This document shows positions 1 through 12,372 of a DNA stretch of 64,000 nucleotides, piece after piece; the first letter of the stretch is position 1, and every line of letters starts with the position of its first letter. The position numbers and the translations under genes were made by a program. This stretch comes from Blasia pusilla. Taxonomy: Eukaryota; Marchantiophyta; Marchantiopsida; Blasiales. The stretch spans positions 4,836,001 through 4,900,000 of the forward strand of contig CM114273.1 of NCBI GenBank assembly GCA_050084515.1, in the 5' to 3' direction. The notes beneath the pieces were generated by a model, which had not been told where the DNA came from, searched no databases, and saw only the letters and a program-made list of their open reading frames with translations.

Positions 1-1735
1 GTGTGTATATTAATGTTGTGTCATGGTGAATGAAATCAATAGCTTCATTATCTGAAATAAAATTTTGAGACAAACCATTGTCAAGTTGTACGTGGGTAGG
101 CTTAGCATTTCTTATAGAGTTAAGAAACTCAATGTAGTCTAGATTATTTGAATGTCTTACCGGAGTCCTTAATTCAAAGGTTAGGATGTTTTGAAAGAAT
201 GTTGAGCATGTCAATTGGAAGTTACAGTAATGAGCAGTTATATGGTTACACACTCGAGGAAACTAACACATGTCACCAACTAAGATGACTATTTTGCTAC
301 CAACCGGATTCATATGATCATCATGACAAACTTCATTCAAGCACATTGCAACAATTTGTAGAAGTTTTGGTGTTAACATTGAACACTTGTCTATAACAAT
401 GATCTAGGCGGATTTCAACCTTAAATACATATCAAAAGTAGGGTGCATGGAGGGCAAATCACCCTTTATAGGGATTGCAAAAGCATAATGGACTATGGTG
501 GCCTCATTATGTAGTCTAACTACGGCAATGCATGCAGTTGCTATTAGCAAAGGATTCATCCCTGCATATGTCCAAAATTTGTACATGAAGTTTATGAAAT
601 ATGTCTTGCCACAACCTGGTGGGCCCTTGAAAAGTACAAGACCTGATGTAAGTTTTCTCAAAGTGTTAAAAAGAACAAATTGCTCATCATTGAGACTAGA
701 AAGGTTGGTTTTTGCATTATGGATTTCACATGGTGGAACGGGAGTAGGATTGAATGAAGATTGTAAAAGCATGTCATTGATGTTCATGTCTAATTCAGGT
801 TGCAAAATTTCAGTAATTTTGGAAAGCATTTTTGACAGGTGAACTTGGCCCCACAAATGTTTTATAGCATGGGCTTTAACTAGAGTGTAAACATCTTTGA
901 TGTTACTAACAATACCCTTGTGCATGCTTTCATGTAAATAGGTCCAGGATTGCAATTCTGAAGACATAAGAGAAGTCTCAGATCTGAATGAAATATTGTA
1001 TAGCAAGGCTGTGTAGAAAAGTTCATTTCATTGATGGAGAGGGTGAAATTCAGTAAACCGAATAACAGGATTTGTATACAACACAATATTTCCAAGGTTG
1101 TATAGAGCATAAAATTTATCCATGTTCAAAGGGTAGACCTTCACTAACTCATAATTTGACCAGGAGTCAAGAAATGTGATGTTTTCAAGTTGTAGAGGCC
1201 AGTTAGAATAGAGGAAAATAGGATGAATGCAAGGTACATAAGCATTCTTGTACAATAAGCTACGAAAATGTGGCAAATTAGAATCAACATAGTTAACAAC
1301 TTGTGAGCGAAAAATAATGGGTATATGGATAGAAGTTAATGTAGCTTCTATTGAGGAAATTGATTTATTGAGTACAACTCTAGAGATGAATTTTAATTTA
1401 ATTTCATCTAAACCTCCTAGGCCTAGGCACTTTGCATTGTCAATGTCAATGTCTAAAGATCCGGTTGGCTCAAAATTGAGTGCATATTTGAGTAGGTAGA
1501 AAGACCAGTTAGTGTTTGTGACCCATTTTTTGTTCATATGGGCTCCCCACAATAGTAAAAGAAAAGGGCGGTAGGGTATCACATTACGGTGGTGTAGAGA
1601 TGGACGATAATAATTCCATCTCATGGTTTTTGGATCAATGTATGGTTCAACTTTTAGGTTTGGAGGTGAGGGAAAGCCAAGGCGACAGTAAGACTTCTAG
1701 TTACATTTCCGTACTATGTACACTTTCTCTTTACA
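1..1735 (-). pseudogene. Helitron2-like PIF1 helicase, decayed fragment
   Basis: Read on the minus strand, this is the helicase half of a rolling-circle transposon protein. From about 1735 downwards a block reading RPSLHHRNVIPYRPFLLLLW is followed by WSFYLLKYA, LGL and PISS/IEATL-type blocks, which are familiar from Helitron2-type proteins. The helicase proper follows, with a Walker A motif GPPGCGKT near 602-628. A Walker B-like stretch IIVIDKCSML lies around 360-405, then a GD motif near 270, and a TPVRHSNN block resembles the VRQ-ND region of PIF1 helicases. At least two in-frame stops (a TAG at 404 and another near 265) and a frame change around 1010-1030 show it is dead. The acidic Walker B residue after D is replaced by K. 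The element continues left of the window. The family call rests on remembered motifs. Confidence 0.72.
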
Positions 1736-2850
1736 CCTCAGTAATTTTTTGCCATGCTTCAAAATTCTCTTGGCTACCTTCTCTCCCCACTTCAACTTCT
1801 TCTAGTAATCACTTGCTTGGGAATCTTTCATGTTTCCCTCAAAAATCCTTCTCTCCAAATTTGTCTCTTGGAAAATATATATGGCTCTTAAGACTTGCTT
1901 TGTCAATGCCATATATTCATCCTTGCAACTCAACACATGAAAGTGCATTACAAAATCCAAAAGGCATCTCTACAAACTCCAAGGAACTATATCTTGTTCT
2001 ACACGCAATCTTCTCCACATCAACTTCCGCTATCTGAATCTGGTAATAGCTTGACTTCAAGTCAATCCTAATGAAGTACTAAGTACTTGAAAGCCTATGA
2101 AAGAGGTCATCTATCCTTGGAAGAGGATAGGTATTCTTTACTATCATTTTTTTGACTACTTGATAATTGACAAGTGGGAGTCCTCTTAATAACTTGAAGG
2201 GATGTCTCTTGGTCATCTTCCAAAAATGCTTAGCAGAAAATGCAAGCATGCTCCAATTACTAACCTTAGGCTTTGAACATCCCTTGGCTATGTGCCCACA
2301 CTCAACACCATTCTAGCAAGTCACTTTAGCGCCCACAAACTTCAGGTACCAAACCCTTTTAGGCTTTGTGTTGGAATCCAGGTGCTTTGCTGCTGAGGTA
2401 TGGGACTCTCTCAGGTCACACTCACCCCTAATCCAGACCCTCTTGAATATCCGTTTGTTCTTATGAACCTTTGAAGAAATTTTCTGCTCAAAGGGTCTTT
2501 GGACTTGGACCTCATTGTCCCAAATCCGCTCCGCTAGTTTCAAGAGTCCTACGCAAGTCTTTGGTAACTCAAACATTCAAAACATGGCCTTTTAAGCACT
2601 TGGCTTAAGTCCACTAAAGAAGATGATCTTCTTGGCAAACTTGTCCATCTTAGATAGTGAGTTCAATTTTGCACTAAACTCACATACATAAGTGCTTGGG
2701 GAACCTACTTGCCTCAATCACACAAACTCAACACCATCCCAAAACTCTTGGTACTTTGGAGTGAATTAGTCATCACTCAACACTTGGTATGATCTTTTGC
2801 ACTCTATTGCTATGTTGCTCAATCCTAAGTATCCCAAAATGAGCTAATGC
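1736..2850 (-). mobile_element. Ty3-gypsy gag/RT remnant
   Basis: The minus strand from 2850 to about 1900 carries a decayed Ty3-gypsy polyprotein. Gag-type residues FWDGVEFVRLRQ occur near 2700-2760. The 2313-2576 frame is the gag tail, and a degenerate zinc-knuckle-like CGHIAKGC lies near 2275-2310. Reverse transcriptase follows directly: PLVNYQVVKKM, NTYPLPRIDDLF, then after a stop RIDLKSSYYQIQIAE and FVEMPFGFCNAL at about 1925-2200. Those are RT motifs preceding the YxDD box, which is missing here. Protease is not recognisable between gag and RT. Stops at several positions make it a pseudogene. It abuts the Helitron2 remnant near 1735, so one inserted into or was joined to the other; I cannot see terminal repeats. 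Confidence 0.75.
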
Positions 2851-2989
2851 CCATAATACTATGATGATTAAACTCATATTTTAGATCGGATGTGTAGTTT
2901 CTAAATTTTACTTCAAAATCACTTTTAACCAAGCTTGAAAATTACAATCTTTTTCCAAAATAAAATCATTTTTTATTAATACTTATATG

Positions 2990-3068
2990 CAAAGGTTACA
3001 CAGATATGGACAAGTCTGGACATGCCCATCGGGTCCTCAGCCCGCACTCGAGCCCGCCCTTGAGTCCA
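2990..3068 (+). repeat. Truncated end of the CAAGGTTGCA hAT-like repeat
   Basis: The block starts CAAAGGTTACACAG and continues with GGACAAGTC and GGACATG motifs and then GC-rich agcccgc words, matching the left end of the repeat family seen in full at 4315-4814 and elsewhere. The right end is absent, so this is a fragment. Confidence 0.6.
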
Positions 3069-4306
3069 TGAGAGAAATATCGTGTTGTACGTACTCTGGT
3101 GAATTTGGATCTACCACATTCCTTTCAACACCTCCAACTTGGATCTTCCTTTGCCTGCCAAAGTACACATACAACTTATTAGGGAATGGAATTCGGCAGC
3201 TGCACTTCAAACACCAAGATGCATATTCCCACGAACAATGAAGATGAAACTTTTAAGACATGAGAATATATGGGAGGACTAGAACCAATCCAACCAACTC
3301 AAGACATGCAATGCATGCCTTCCATCTCAACTCTAGCAAGTTGCAGGACAAAGTAGGGTGTGTCTTCCAATCGGATATGTAATATGTATTCATGACCACC
3401 CGATCAACAATCAAAAGGATTTTCCCTTCAATGTTACAATGTCAAGGTATTAATCAATCTTTATAAAAACATACGTAAATTTTTCCATCATCATCTCCAA
3501 CTCTTGGACTCTTGCTTCCGCCTCTCGCTACCTATCTAGGGCTTGTTGTGCATACTCTTTGAAGTCAATGAACATCTTCTCGACATTCTCGAAGTTGGGT
3601 TTGATTTGTTTCCTTCACTGTAGCCCTGACCAACTTGATTTCAAGATACTTGTTTGATTCAAAAATTTGCTTCATCATCTCTGTCTCAGATCAGTCCATC
3701 ACTTTCTTCCCCTTCGAGAGCACAAATTCCTCAAAATAAGTCCTTGACGGGCCATTGGCACCATCAGAAGTGTGAAGAGAGATTGTCGTGTCAAAGGTTC
3801 AACTCTGCATTGTTCCCGCACAAAGTCGCTAACGATTTGGGCTCCTGTCTAGCTAGTTACCTTAAATGGGCTTGTAGGGATGAATGAACTTGATGGCCAA
3901 TTAGATTCTAGGATAATTTCTCCCAAAATAGTAGGAACTTGCTTCATAGGACGTGGATTAGGGCTCCTCTCAATAGATGATCAAGATTTTGGCGATGTTG
4001 TATGCTCCTTCATCTCAAAATTAAATCTCGTTTAGACTCTAGAGCCCTTGATGTAGTAGCCTAGGTTTCGAGTCACAATGATACTATATTCCAATCCACA
4101 TTCATCCCTTATTATTCAAACAACAATATCTACATGAATATTCTCCATACTTCAACCTTCCTCCCTTGCTCCCTCCCAATATTCATGTTTTCTCCTTTCC
4201 TCCCAAATACGTTTCATCCATGGATGACATAAATACATAGGATGTTAAATCCCCATCCCCATCCCTTGTCCTATCGAACTGTGGAAAAATGGTTTCAAGT
4301 CCTCCA
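3069..4306. other. No recognisable gene; possible retroelement debris
   Basis: There is no convincing gene. On the minus strand around 3500-3760 short stretches (for example MMKQIFESNKYLE) have the look of a coiled-coil gag segment interrupted by stops, but I cannot assign it. Confidence 0.3.
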
Positions 4307-4314
4307 TCATGTTC

Positions 4315-4814
4315 CTAGTTGCGTACGGACAAAGTCCGTGTCCGTGGACATGTCCATGTCCGCGGACTTATGTCCATCCTATGGACGGACATGTCCGTGC
4401 GGGCTTGGGTACAAGGGCATGGGGCCCGCCTATAGCCCGGCCTAGGTCAGGCCTCAAGCCCGCACCCTAAGCCCGCGCCTGCCTGCTTGGAACCCTCACC
4501 TGCCCGCGTCTGCCCGCTTGGAGCCCGCACATGCCCGTTCAGAGCCTGCGCCCAATCATCTTTGAGCCCGCACCTACCCACCCTAGCCCGCGCCCAATCA
4601 AGCAAGAGCCCGCACGTGCTCGTCACGAGCCCACACTTGTCGCCCAGAGCCCGCACTTGCACGTCTGGAGCCCGCCCTACGGGCCATGCAACGAGTCTCG
4701 GGCTCTATGAGCCCCAGTCTATGTGGCGGGCTCGGGTGCAGGTCGGGCATGTCCCAGGACATGTCCGGACACGTGTGTCCCATGGACGGACATGTCTGTT
4801 TCCGTGCAACCTTG
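4315..4814 (+). mobile_element. hAT-like non-autonomous element, copy A
   Basis: A 500-bp copy of the family. The left end is mutated (CTAGTTGCGTACGG) and the right end is CGTGCAACCTTG. Subterminal regions are packed with GGACA/TGTCC words (GGACATGTCC, GGACTTATGTCC). The centre is a GC-rich run of roughly 22-30-bp degenerate units containing agcccgc and tgcccgc. Flanks TCATGTTC (4307-4314) and CCATGTTC (4816-4823) agree at 7 of 8 positions with a one-base offset, consistent with an aged 8-bp target duplication. It has no transposase frame. Confidence 0.7.
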
Positions 4815-4823
4815 ACCATGTTC

Positions 4824-6906
4824 CATGGTATTTCTTCAATTATGCAAATGTGAGGAGAGGGCTTGTCATTGGAAGAAAGGGTGGAAGTCCTAGCGCACTA
4901 ATGATCCGGGTCTCGTCATTTGCTACTTTTGAAGGGGTTTGGATTGTGGTAGATGGTCCTAAATCCACAACAACCTCCATTACATCTTCCAATCCTGTGC
5001 TTCACATTGCAATTTCCCAGCAATGATTAATGGCTCGCGTATAGGATTATCTGGCCAAACTCCAATTGTCATTATCATCTCCATCCTCTCTAACTTCCTA
5101 TTTTGAGTACTCTTACTCTTGCGTTCCAAAGAATAAATGCAAGAGTAAGAGTACTCAAAATAGGAAGGAACAAATGATTCCAACATGCTCCCTATGCCAT
5201 GCAGACAACTCCCCCTTCAACTTACTTCACCCAGATCTAGGTACAACATCTCCATTTCCATTGTTTGGTCCTTAAACACCTTTGCAAATTGTGAGAATGA
5301 ATCTCCCATCGTTAGTGTAAGAACTTGCATTTCAATGCAATACTTCCAACCCCCTTAGCAATGAAATGTGTCCTCATATTCACTCCTTCCAATTTGTCTA
5401 GGCACTCCAAGAAAGGGATAGTATTCTTGCTCATTGGTTGGAGTTATAGTTGGCCAATCGGCTTGGTTGAACTAAAGCTTTAATCTTATGGGTTGCAAAC
5501 CAATATTCCCACTTTCCAGCCCGATCACCAAAAATTTCCTCGGTATCAGGTCAAGGAATCGAGCCACCAATCTATCTCAACCACAGTTGGATTCAATCCA
5601 TCTCATACATTCTCTCCTTCTATCCATAGCAAAAATGAGTGCCACCAAGCCAATGCATCTTGCTAAGCCATCTACCAAAAATTTTCTCCCCATCTCTGAA
5701 TGATTCATTGATAGTTTGGCTATCACCACCAACTTCCTCACAAAATTCTCAAACCCATCTTGGGTTCAGTAGGTGTAGTGTCTATCTAAGACCGAGGTCT
5801 CATGAAAATCTAAAATCACCCACCAACACATCCACTCGTGTCGAATTTAGGCATTACGTTTCGTGATGCCCTTCCTCTCATTCCTCCCAACCCTCCGGCT
5901 CTTATTTTCATGCTTCCTTATGTTGGCTCCCTTGTGAGTTCCGACTTCATGGATATTCATGGATATATACATATGATTCTCCCATGATATTTCAGCATAA
6001 TATCAATTTTAAAGTTAGTTTATTTTATTTAATGGACCGATACAATTATATTTTATGAATTCCACAATAATCATAAAAGAATAACTAGATTAAGCACCTT
6101 CGAATCTCAATCGTAAATGTGATAGATCCCACATTTCAAAATAACGGGGACGTCATTATGACAATTACAATCACAAGAAGTGTTTCTACTAGCACAAAAA
6201 ATGTGGACAAGAACTATCCACACCATAAGAAAATTAAAAAAATCAGTATGCAAACGCAAGTACATCCGACTACATCCACCAATAGTAAAGATATCTCTTT
6301 CTTTTGCATTCCACCTCAAGTACCTAGGGAGCCATTGAAAACAACGAACTCTTCCCACAACCACTTGTAGGCAAGCAATAGTGGCAAAGACAAATGATAG
6401 AAATGACTAGCGGGATCGATACTTATAGAGGAAGGAAAGGGAGGCCTCGCGGGAGGTTGGGCGCCGACCATAACTATGGGCACCAAATTATTTTCAAGAT
6501 GAGTCAAACCTTGCATATGTATGCATTTATAAATATAATAAATACACAACATTTCATCAATCATAAACACATGCCTTGTACATGAATAGAAGACAAGTTC
6601 CCATATGCACATTTAGAAATTATTAGTTAAATTTACAATTATATTTCGTACATTTCAGAACATTTGTTACGAAGAGACATTATCATGAGTGTAACCTTGG
6701 CGGCTATAATTGGATGATCATGATAAACAACTCACCCTAAATCTATAAAACATTAAGAATTTGTTGCTGATTCTAATTAGCTTTACTATATATTAACAAT
6801 AGTTCTTGTGTTGATGATCTAGTGGATATACACAGACCAACATTGATTTGAATTTAGAAATATCTATATCCCTATAAAGTTAAGATTCACTTTGATTATT
6901 GAAGGG
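4824..6906. other. Intergenic; contains one perfect hairpin
   Basis: Apart from the inverted repeat at 5094-5167, I see no gene or element ends. The last few hundred bases before 6907 are the 3' flank of the dioxygenase gene on the minus strand. Confidence 0.4.
5094..5167. repeat. Perfect 29-bp inverted repeat with 16-nt loop
   Basis: Left arm 5094-5122 and right arm 5139-5167 are perfect reverse complements over 29 bases (start CTTCCTATTTTGAG), separated by a 16-nt loop. There is no duplicated target site that I can see. It could be a young inverted duplication, a fold-back remnant or a hairpin RNA source. Confidence 0.9.
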
Positions 6907-9900
6907 TTACTTTGATTGTGATAGTTGCATATGGAAATTTCCAAGGATGTAGTGACGACCATTTGCACCGTAAGTGGCAACAACCTTTTGAAATTCACAG
7001 GTTCGGAAGGGGCGATATCGCTGCGGATTGTCATGGTCTATAAATTGTGGAGCTGGTGTTATGCAAGTTTGCCTCGAAGGGTTGTAGAAAAAGCATAAGG
7101 ACATACGTTCCTTCTCCGCATTGGCCACCACACGATGCTCCGAGCTCAACACTTTATCATTAGTCCAAACCTGCAAGATTTCACTCCCAAGAATTTAAAA
7201 TTTGCAATTATTGTCTATCATTCATCATCCAATATTCAACATGATATCAATTTCTTCAATGGAATGACTTGCGGGTTGGGAGCAAAAACAACGCATCCTT
7301 TTATCTACATTTCCATTCATCTTGCCAGCAAGAAAGGCCTAGGGTTCAAGGACCGAGCTTGGGCATAGAAAATTGCTCATGTTGACAGATTTGTCCATAT
7401 GACAAACATAAGTACGTGGACTCGCCAATGTACATCTTGCTATTTGCTACAAAGATCTAGCATACTTTGCTCTTTCATATTGAGTACTAAATTCTATCAT
7501 AATGGAAAAGAGAAAATCCAACTCTTTCGAATTGGAACACGCAATGGTTACGAGTCGGAGATGTTTAATTTTTTCACAAAAATATTCGTAGTTGTAATGG
7601 AAAGAGAAATTTCTTCAAGATAACTTAAGAATTAGTGCCTATTTGAGATGGGAGTTACTCCCATTTAGAGTTATGGGAGTATTCCTGGAGCCCTTTTAAT
7701 TTTGCTGAAAACTACATGAAAAATAATTTCTTAAAGATGATTCCGAAATTCGTGTCTAGAATTAGAAATGAAAATGGGAGTCGGCCGGGCCCATTTTCAT
7801 CCATATAACCATATTCTTAAGAGTAAGCATACCTCTGCGAGACCACATCTCTTTGAACCCTCACATAATTTTGTTCAATAAAAATATCCTTCCTCAAAAC
7901 TATTTATGGAAATAAGAAATATCCAACTCTAAATGCATTCTCACATCAAATAATTCAAACCCACAGGTGTGAAAAATAACTTTCCCTATGCGGTAAAACT
8001 TCTTTCTCCGCTCCACGTTGGAGTGGAGAAAGAGAGCGCGTAGGAAAGGAAAAGAAAAAGCAAAAAGAAAACCTAAATAAAAAGGATGTGTAGCAACCCG
8101 TCGGGAATTTTTAAAGAAAATTCAAAGAGGAAAAATCACAACCCGCCCGGGCACCCCGGCCGGCTAAACTGAAAGGAGGTACCTTCTCTGCTGGGAAAGT
8201 AGGTACGTACCTGGAGGAGGTCACCGACGTTAACGACGAAGGCACCGGGAATGGGGCGGATGCCGCGCCAGCGACCGTCTTTGGTGAGGAGCTGGAGCCC
8301 GCCGACGTCGTCCTGCTGCACGATGTTGATGGCGAACGGGTCGCTGTGCTTGTGCACCCCCAGGGTCAGATCCGGCTGCGGGCAGATCGGGTAGTTGTTC
8401 ATCGTGAAAAGGCACGTGCGGTCCCTCTTCTCCCGGAAATGCTGCGAAAATGCGTCTCCCGGCAGACCCAGGCTCTCGGCCACCGCCTCCAGCAGTTCCA
8501 GCGCCAGCGACTCCATCCCGCGCACGTACGTCGTGATCTCTTCGCTCACCCTCTCCCTCTCCCGATCCTCGTCGCCGTCGACATCGGCGCCGTCGCCATG
8601 AGCGCGCTGACTGGAGCTCTGTACGAGGTGGTTCCACAGGAGGCCTTTGGATCCCCCGCGCCCAAGGACCAGGCGCATGGCGAAGGTCTCCCGCCACAGT
8701 CGGCTGCCCAGCCCCGCCGCCTTGGAGGTTTGCAAGCCCGATATGTAGCCGATGATTTTCCTGGAGTTGGCCGCCTTCTGCTTCTCCTGCACATCATGGC
8801 AGAACAGACATACACCGCTTGTGATCTCCTGCCTGCGTGCCACGCAGAAGCATGGTAGGTAACCTCTGCAGCAAATCGGGAGCTTGCGAGATGCAAGCAA
8901 TCGAAGGCCTCAAATCGCCGGCGCGTCGCCACCGGAGTGAGTCTAAACAAGGAGAGTTTTCGACTGGACTCGGGAGAAAAAAACAAAAGAAAGAAGAACG
9001 CAGTCTTCGGCCGACTGAAAGATAGAATTCTCAGTCGAGAGGGAAAGAGGAGACAGTCGTCGCCTGAATTAAGAGTAGACTCGGGTGAGATAAAAGAAGG
9101 ACTCAGTTTTGCACTGACAGGACAGTAGAATAATAATAATAATGAAGAAGAAGAAGAAGAAGAAGAAGAATAAGAATTCGACACCAGTGCGTGACCCTAA
9201 AGTAGTATGCAGTAGTGCTATCGGACTTTAAAACTGAGCAAGTACACGAGGTCCAACGAGGTGGGTGGGCTGCAACATATCTACTCGATTTCTCCTGCCC
9301 GCGCTAGATCGATGCATCATCTCTAAGATAATGCTAGCTCTCGTCGGATCAGCAGTGGCACGTAGCAGTGGGAGCTCTACAGTCGACCAACTCGAACTCG
9401 TTCCATCACTACGTACTCTGATCACGACCTTATCTCAGAAATGAATCATTCGAGCTAGCACCCAACTCCACACGCAAACCACAAAATTTGGCAGTCGCAA
9501 GCACCAGAAACACACGAACGATTTCTCAACCACCCAAGAGCCCGACGGCCACGACAGCCCTTCACGAAAAAAGATGTGACCAAAAACATGCAAACGCAAA
9601 TAATGCCGCCCTTCAGTATCTAACCCGAAGAAGTAAAACAAAACTCCGACTTTAGGCCATCATTCATCACTCAAACTGAAATAAAATTAAGAAACGAACA
9701 ATACACGTAAATGTGATGAAGCGAAATAGGACTTTAATGTCCAAATTGAAAAATGGAGGAAAAGAAATAAACACATTGTCAAGTGAATACTAAAAATGGA
9801 AACGGTCACGTCGCACGTCCAGACAGACCGTCAAACTGTCACACCACCCGAGCAAACTGGACCACCGATCTCGCCAATCGACGGTGTACGTACGCACGCG

Positions 9901-11330
9901 CGCACACTTTACATCCACAGACAACAATTGGAATCCTCGTCAGTGAAGACCCACACTACACTGTACCACGGAAGTAGCACCTCTCGCTTCATTTTCGAAC
10001 CGAATTCTGGAATCGCTATCTCCGTCGGTAGACTTTTCCTCCTGGAATCTCGTTCGGATCATTTCTTCGCTACAATGAACTCATGTCACTGGGGCTCACT
10101 TAGGGCACCCACTTCCAGATTCAATTAAATGTTTGTGGGAACATGGAGAGCGAGCTCGAAGCCTCGAATGCGAGTTAGAAAATGTGTACCAAACATATTT
10201 GACAAGAGTTTCTCAGACGTGATAAGTCTCTCCTCGAATCAGTACTAATCACGAGCGTCAGCTGCACTCCCACGACAACTACTAATAATCACGAACTTCA
10301 GCTTTATTTCCGTGTACCTGCGAGAGTACACGCCTCAAAGGCTTCTAGCTCTTATCGAGCTCGGGGGAATACTTCAGTAGGGGGCGTCGGCGACCACAGA
10401 GCTCAAATTAATCACCAAGTCACTGACAGAGCCACAGAGGGAGAGGAGAAGAGGATAAGAGAATAAAGGAAAGGAAAAGAAAAGAAAAACACGAGGCTTG
10501 ATGGGGAAGGAATTCAGTAAACACCGAGTCAGTTGCAGGCAGTCAGGAGATTACAGTGCAGGACAGGAAAAGACGAGGAACGAATTAAATAATATCAAGT
10601 CAGTCAAAGGGGAGGGGAGAGGAGAGGAAAAGGCGAGGATTGAGGGAGACGGACAGCGATGCTGAGGAATGAAAAACTACACCTTTAGTTACACGAGAAG
10701 TCGAAATTTGAAACGTACCTCCATCGGTTTGCGGAAGAAGTTGCGCGCGGTGGCGCGCAGGCTGTCCACGAGCGCCATGGGGAAACCGTGATTGACGATC
10801 TGGAAGAAGCCATACTCCTCGCAAGCCGATCGCAGCTGCCGAAGGACGTCGGCCCTCTCCGCCTCGTAGATCTCCATCTCCTCCTCCTGCCGCCGCCGCC
10901 TCCTCATCCTCCTCGTGTCCTCGTCCGCTCCATCGCCATCGCCATGCGCGTGCTCCCGCTGCATCTCCGCTCGGAGCGCATTCAGCTTCACGAACGCGGA
11001 CATGTCGATGACCGGGAGATCGAAGTCGAAAACATCGTGCGGGACCGCAGGCCTCGAATCCTCCGGGAACACGAACATCTCCCGAACGACCCCGCTGTCC
11101 GTCTCGAGCGCAGGGTTCTCCGTTCTCATAGCAGCGGCGGCGGCGGCCTTTCCTCCTGCTCCCACTCGGCGGCCGACATTCCGACTGCAAGCTCTCGCGC
11201 TCCCGCCCGTCTGGCGAATGCCGCAGTCGGACATGCAGACTGCGGCATTCTGAGTGGGTCGATGCGCAGCTCGCAGCCTTCCCGCCACGACGACGAGACC
11301 GCCGCACCCTTGAATCTGCATGCTCGCCAT
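6907..11330 (-). CDS. 2-oxoglutarate/Fe(II)-dependent dioxygenase, three exons
   Basis: Likely oxidises a small-molecule substrate with 2-oxoglutarate, O2 and Fe(II), in the cytosol; the substrate is unknown. Exon 1 is 11330-10719 (ATG at 11330, 204 codons), exon 2 8786-8211 (192 codons), and exon 3 7170-6907 (87 codons plus TAA). Both introns are phase 0 with GTACGT donors and CAG acceptors. The predicted protein is 483 residues, against about 350-370 usual for the family. The N-terminal DIOX_N part contains DLPVIDM and CEEYGFFQIVNHG, separated by an unusual Arg/Glu-rich insert (MRRRRRQEEEMEI). The catalytic domain has the Fe(II) ligands H351 and D353 in HSD and H408 in SSEHR, and the 2-oxoglutarate-binding R418-x-S420 in ERMS. 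All key residues are present with no stops, so it looks functional. The sub-family (flavonoid-type, gibberellin-type, DMR6-type) cannot be set by eye. Confidence 0.88.
7171..8210 (-). other. Dioxygenase intron 2
   Basis: This 1040-bp intron lies between LLQ at the end of exon 2 (donor GTACGTACC) and VWTNDKV at the start of exon 3 (acceptor TTGCAG). It is AT-rich relative to the exons. The splice choice is supported by uninterrupted family homology across the junction. Confidence 0.85.
8787..10718 (-). other. Dioxygenase intron 1, with microsatellite
   Basis: A 1932-bp intron with donor GTACGT after codon 204 (PME) and acceptor GTGCAG before EKQKAANS, which together read like the conserved PxEEKxKxA segment of the family. 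It contains a TAA repeat followed by a GAA repeat at about 9128-9172. No transposon ends were recognised inside. Confidence 0.85.
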
Positions 11331-11394
11331 GGACGACCGACAGCCACCCGCCGATACTAACCACCGCAGTCACTCTCGACTCTCAACTCCGCCG

Positions 11395-11440
11395 TGTAAT
11401 TAACTCCTCCCACCCGACCGATGATATATATATATATATA
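11395..11440 (-). promoter_or_regulatory. Probable core promoter (TATA) of the dioxygenase
   Basis: A TATATATATATATATA run at 11425-11440 lies 95-110 bp upstream of the ATG at 11330 on the minus strand, a usual plant TATA-to-ATG distance. The transcription start is inferred, not seen. The run could also be a chance microsatellite. Confidence 0.45.
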
Positions 11441-11441
11441 C

Positions 11442-12364
11442 TTTTTCCATCACTCGTTTTTATCGAAGAGCATCTTTGTTTTATATACTTCTCTACATGA
11501 CTTGGCCAACAGGACTTTTGAGAGAATTCTAACGATACGTGTCAAACATAAGAACTGCTATAAAACAACTGCATCTTTCAATCAGCTGTATATAGATGTA
11601 TATATGTGCCAACTCGGCTGGACGGCGGCTGTCACTGACCCCGCATAATCACGCCATAACACTCCGACAACTAATCTATTAAAAACCTATTTATTTGCTT
11701 AAATGGATTGATTTGAAGTGTATTTAGATGTAGGATACTATGGTTGGCCTTTGACCAAGGGCGGTTTTATCTCGGGGATTGTTCTAAGGACATGTGTTAA
11801 AATGAGACGTGATCTCAAAATGAATAATAATCTTGAATAATAATCTAAATTATTTTTTGTTATGGGATGATTTAAAGTATGTCGGGAAAAGATAGTGCAA
11901 GCAAAAGGAAACACAAAGGAAAACATGGATGGAGACAAAATGTGCACGCTACCTTGGGGATGGATTAATGTGGATCCAAGATTTCCGTGTGGGGAAATGT
12001 GAAAGATTTTATTTTCAAAGGTGTGAACAGGGCACCACCACTTCAAATGGAATTTCAATTCTTATTGTAATGGAATACAATATTAGCTAGAAAGCAAAAC
12101 TAATCAATGTAGTTAAGAAGAATCCATCAAAGTTTTCGTTGGAAACAGATTTTGATTGGATGTTTTGGATAAAATAGTTTTGGATATGGAAGTGTGACCT
12201 TTCGTTAAATTGGTTCAATGATGAAGATTTGATTTCAATTTTTTTATAGTTGGAAATTTATGAAAAGTTCAACATACGGAGGATAACCATATGAAAACCT
12301 TTGGAAACATGGTTCAATTTTGGAATTCAATACCCAAGAAGCTCATGTGAATAATAGTAAAGGT
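11442..12364. other. Intergenic, nothing recognised
   Basis: Upstream flank of the dioxygenase. Short open frames have no recognisable motifs. Confidence 0.4.
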
Positions 12365-12372
12365 ATATTTCT

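Noticed and set aside
495-842. 115-codon plus-strand frame
   Set aside because: It is antisense to the PIF1-like helicase, whose Walker A motif lies on the other strand.
8346-8858. 170-codon plus-strand frame
   Set aside because: It is antisense to dioxygenase exon 2, which has clear motifs and splice sites; the frame is a GC-rich shadow.
10788-11360. 190-codon plus-strand frame
   Set aside because: It is antisense to dioxygenase exon 1; the Pro/Arg/His-rich composition fits a shadow frame.
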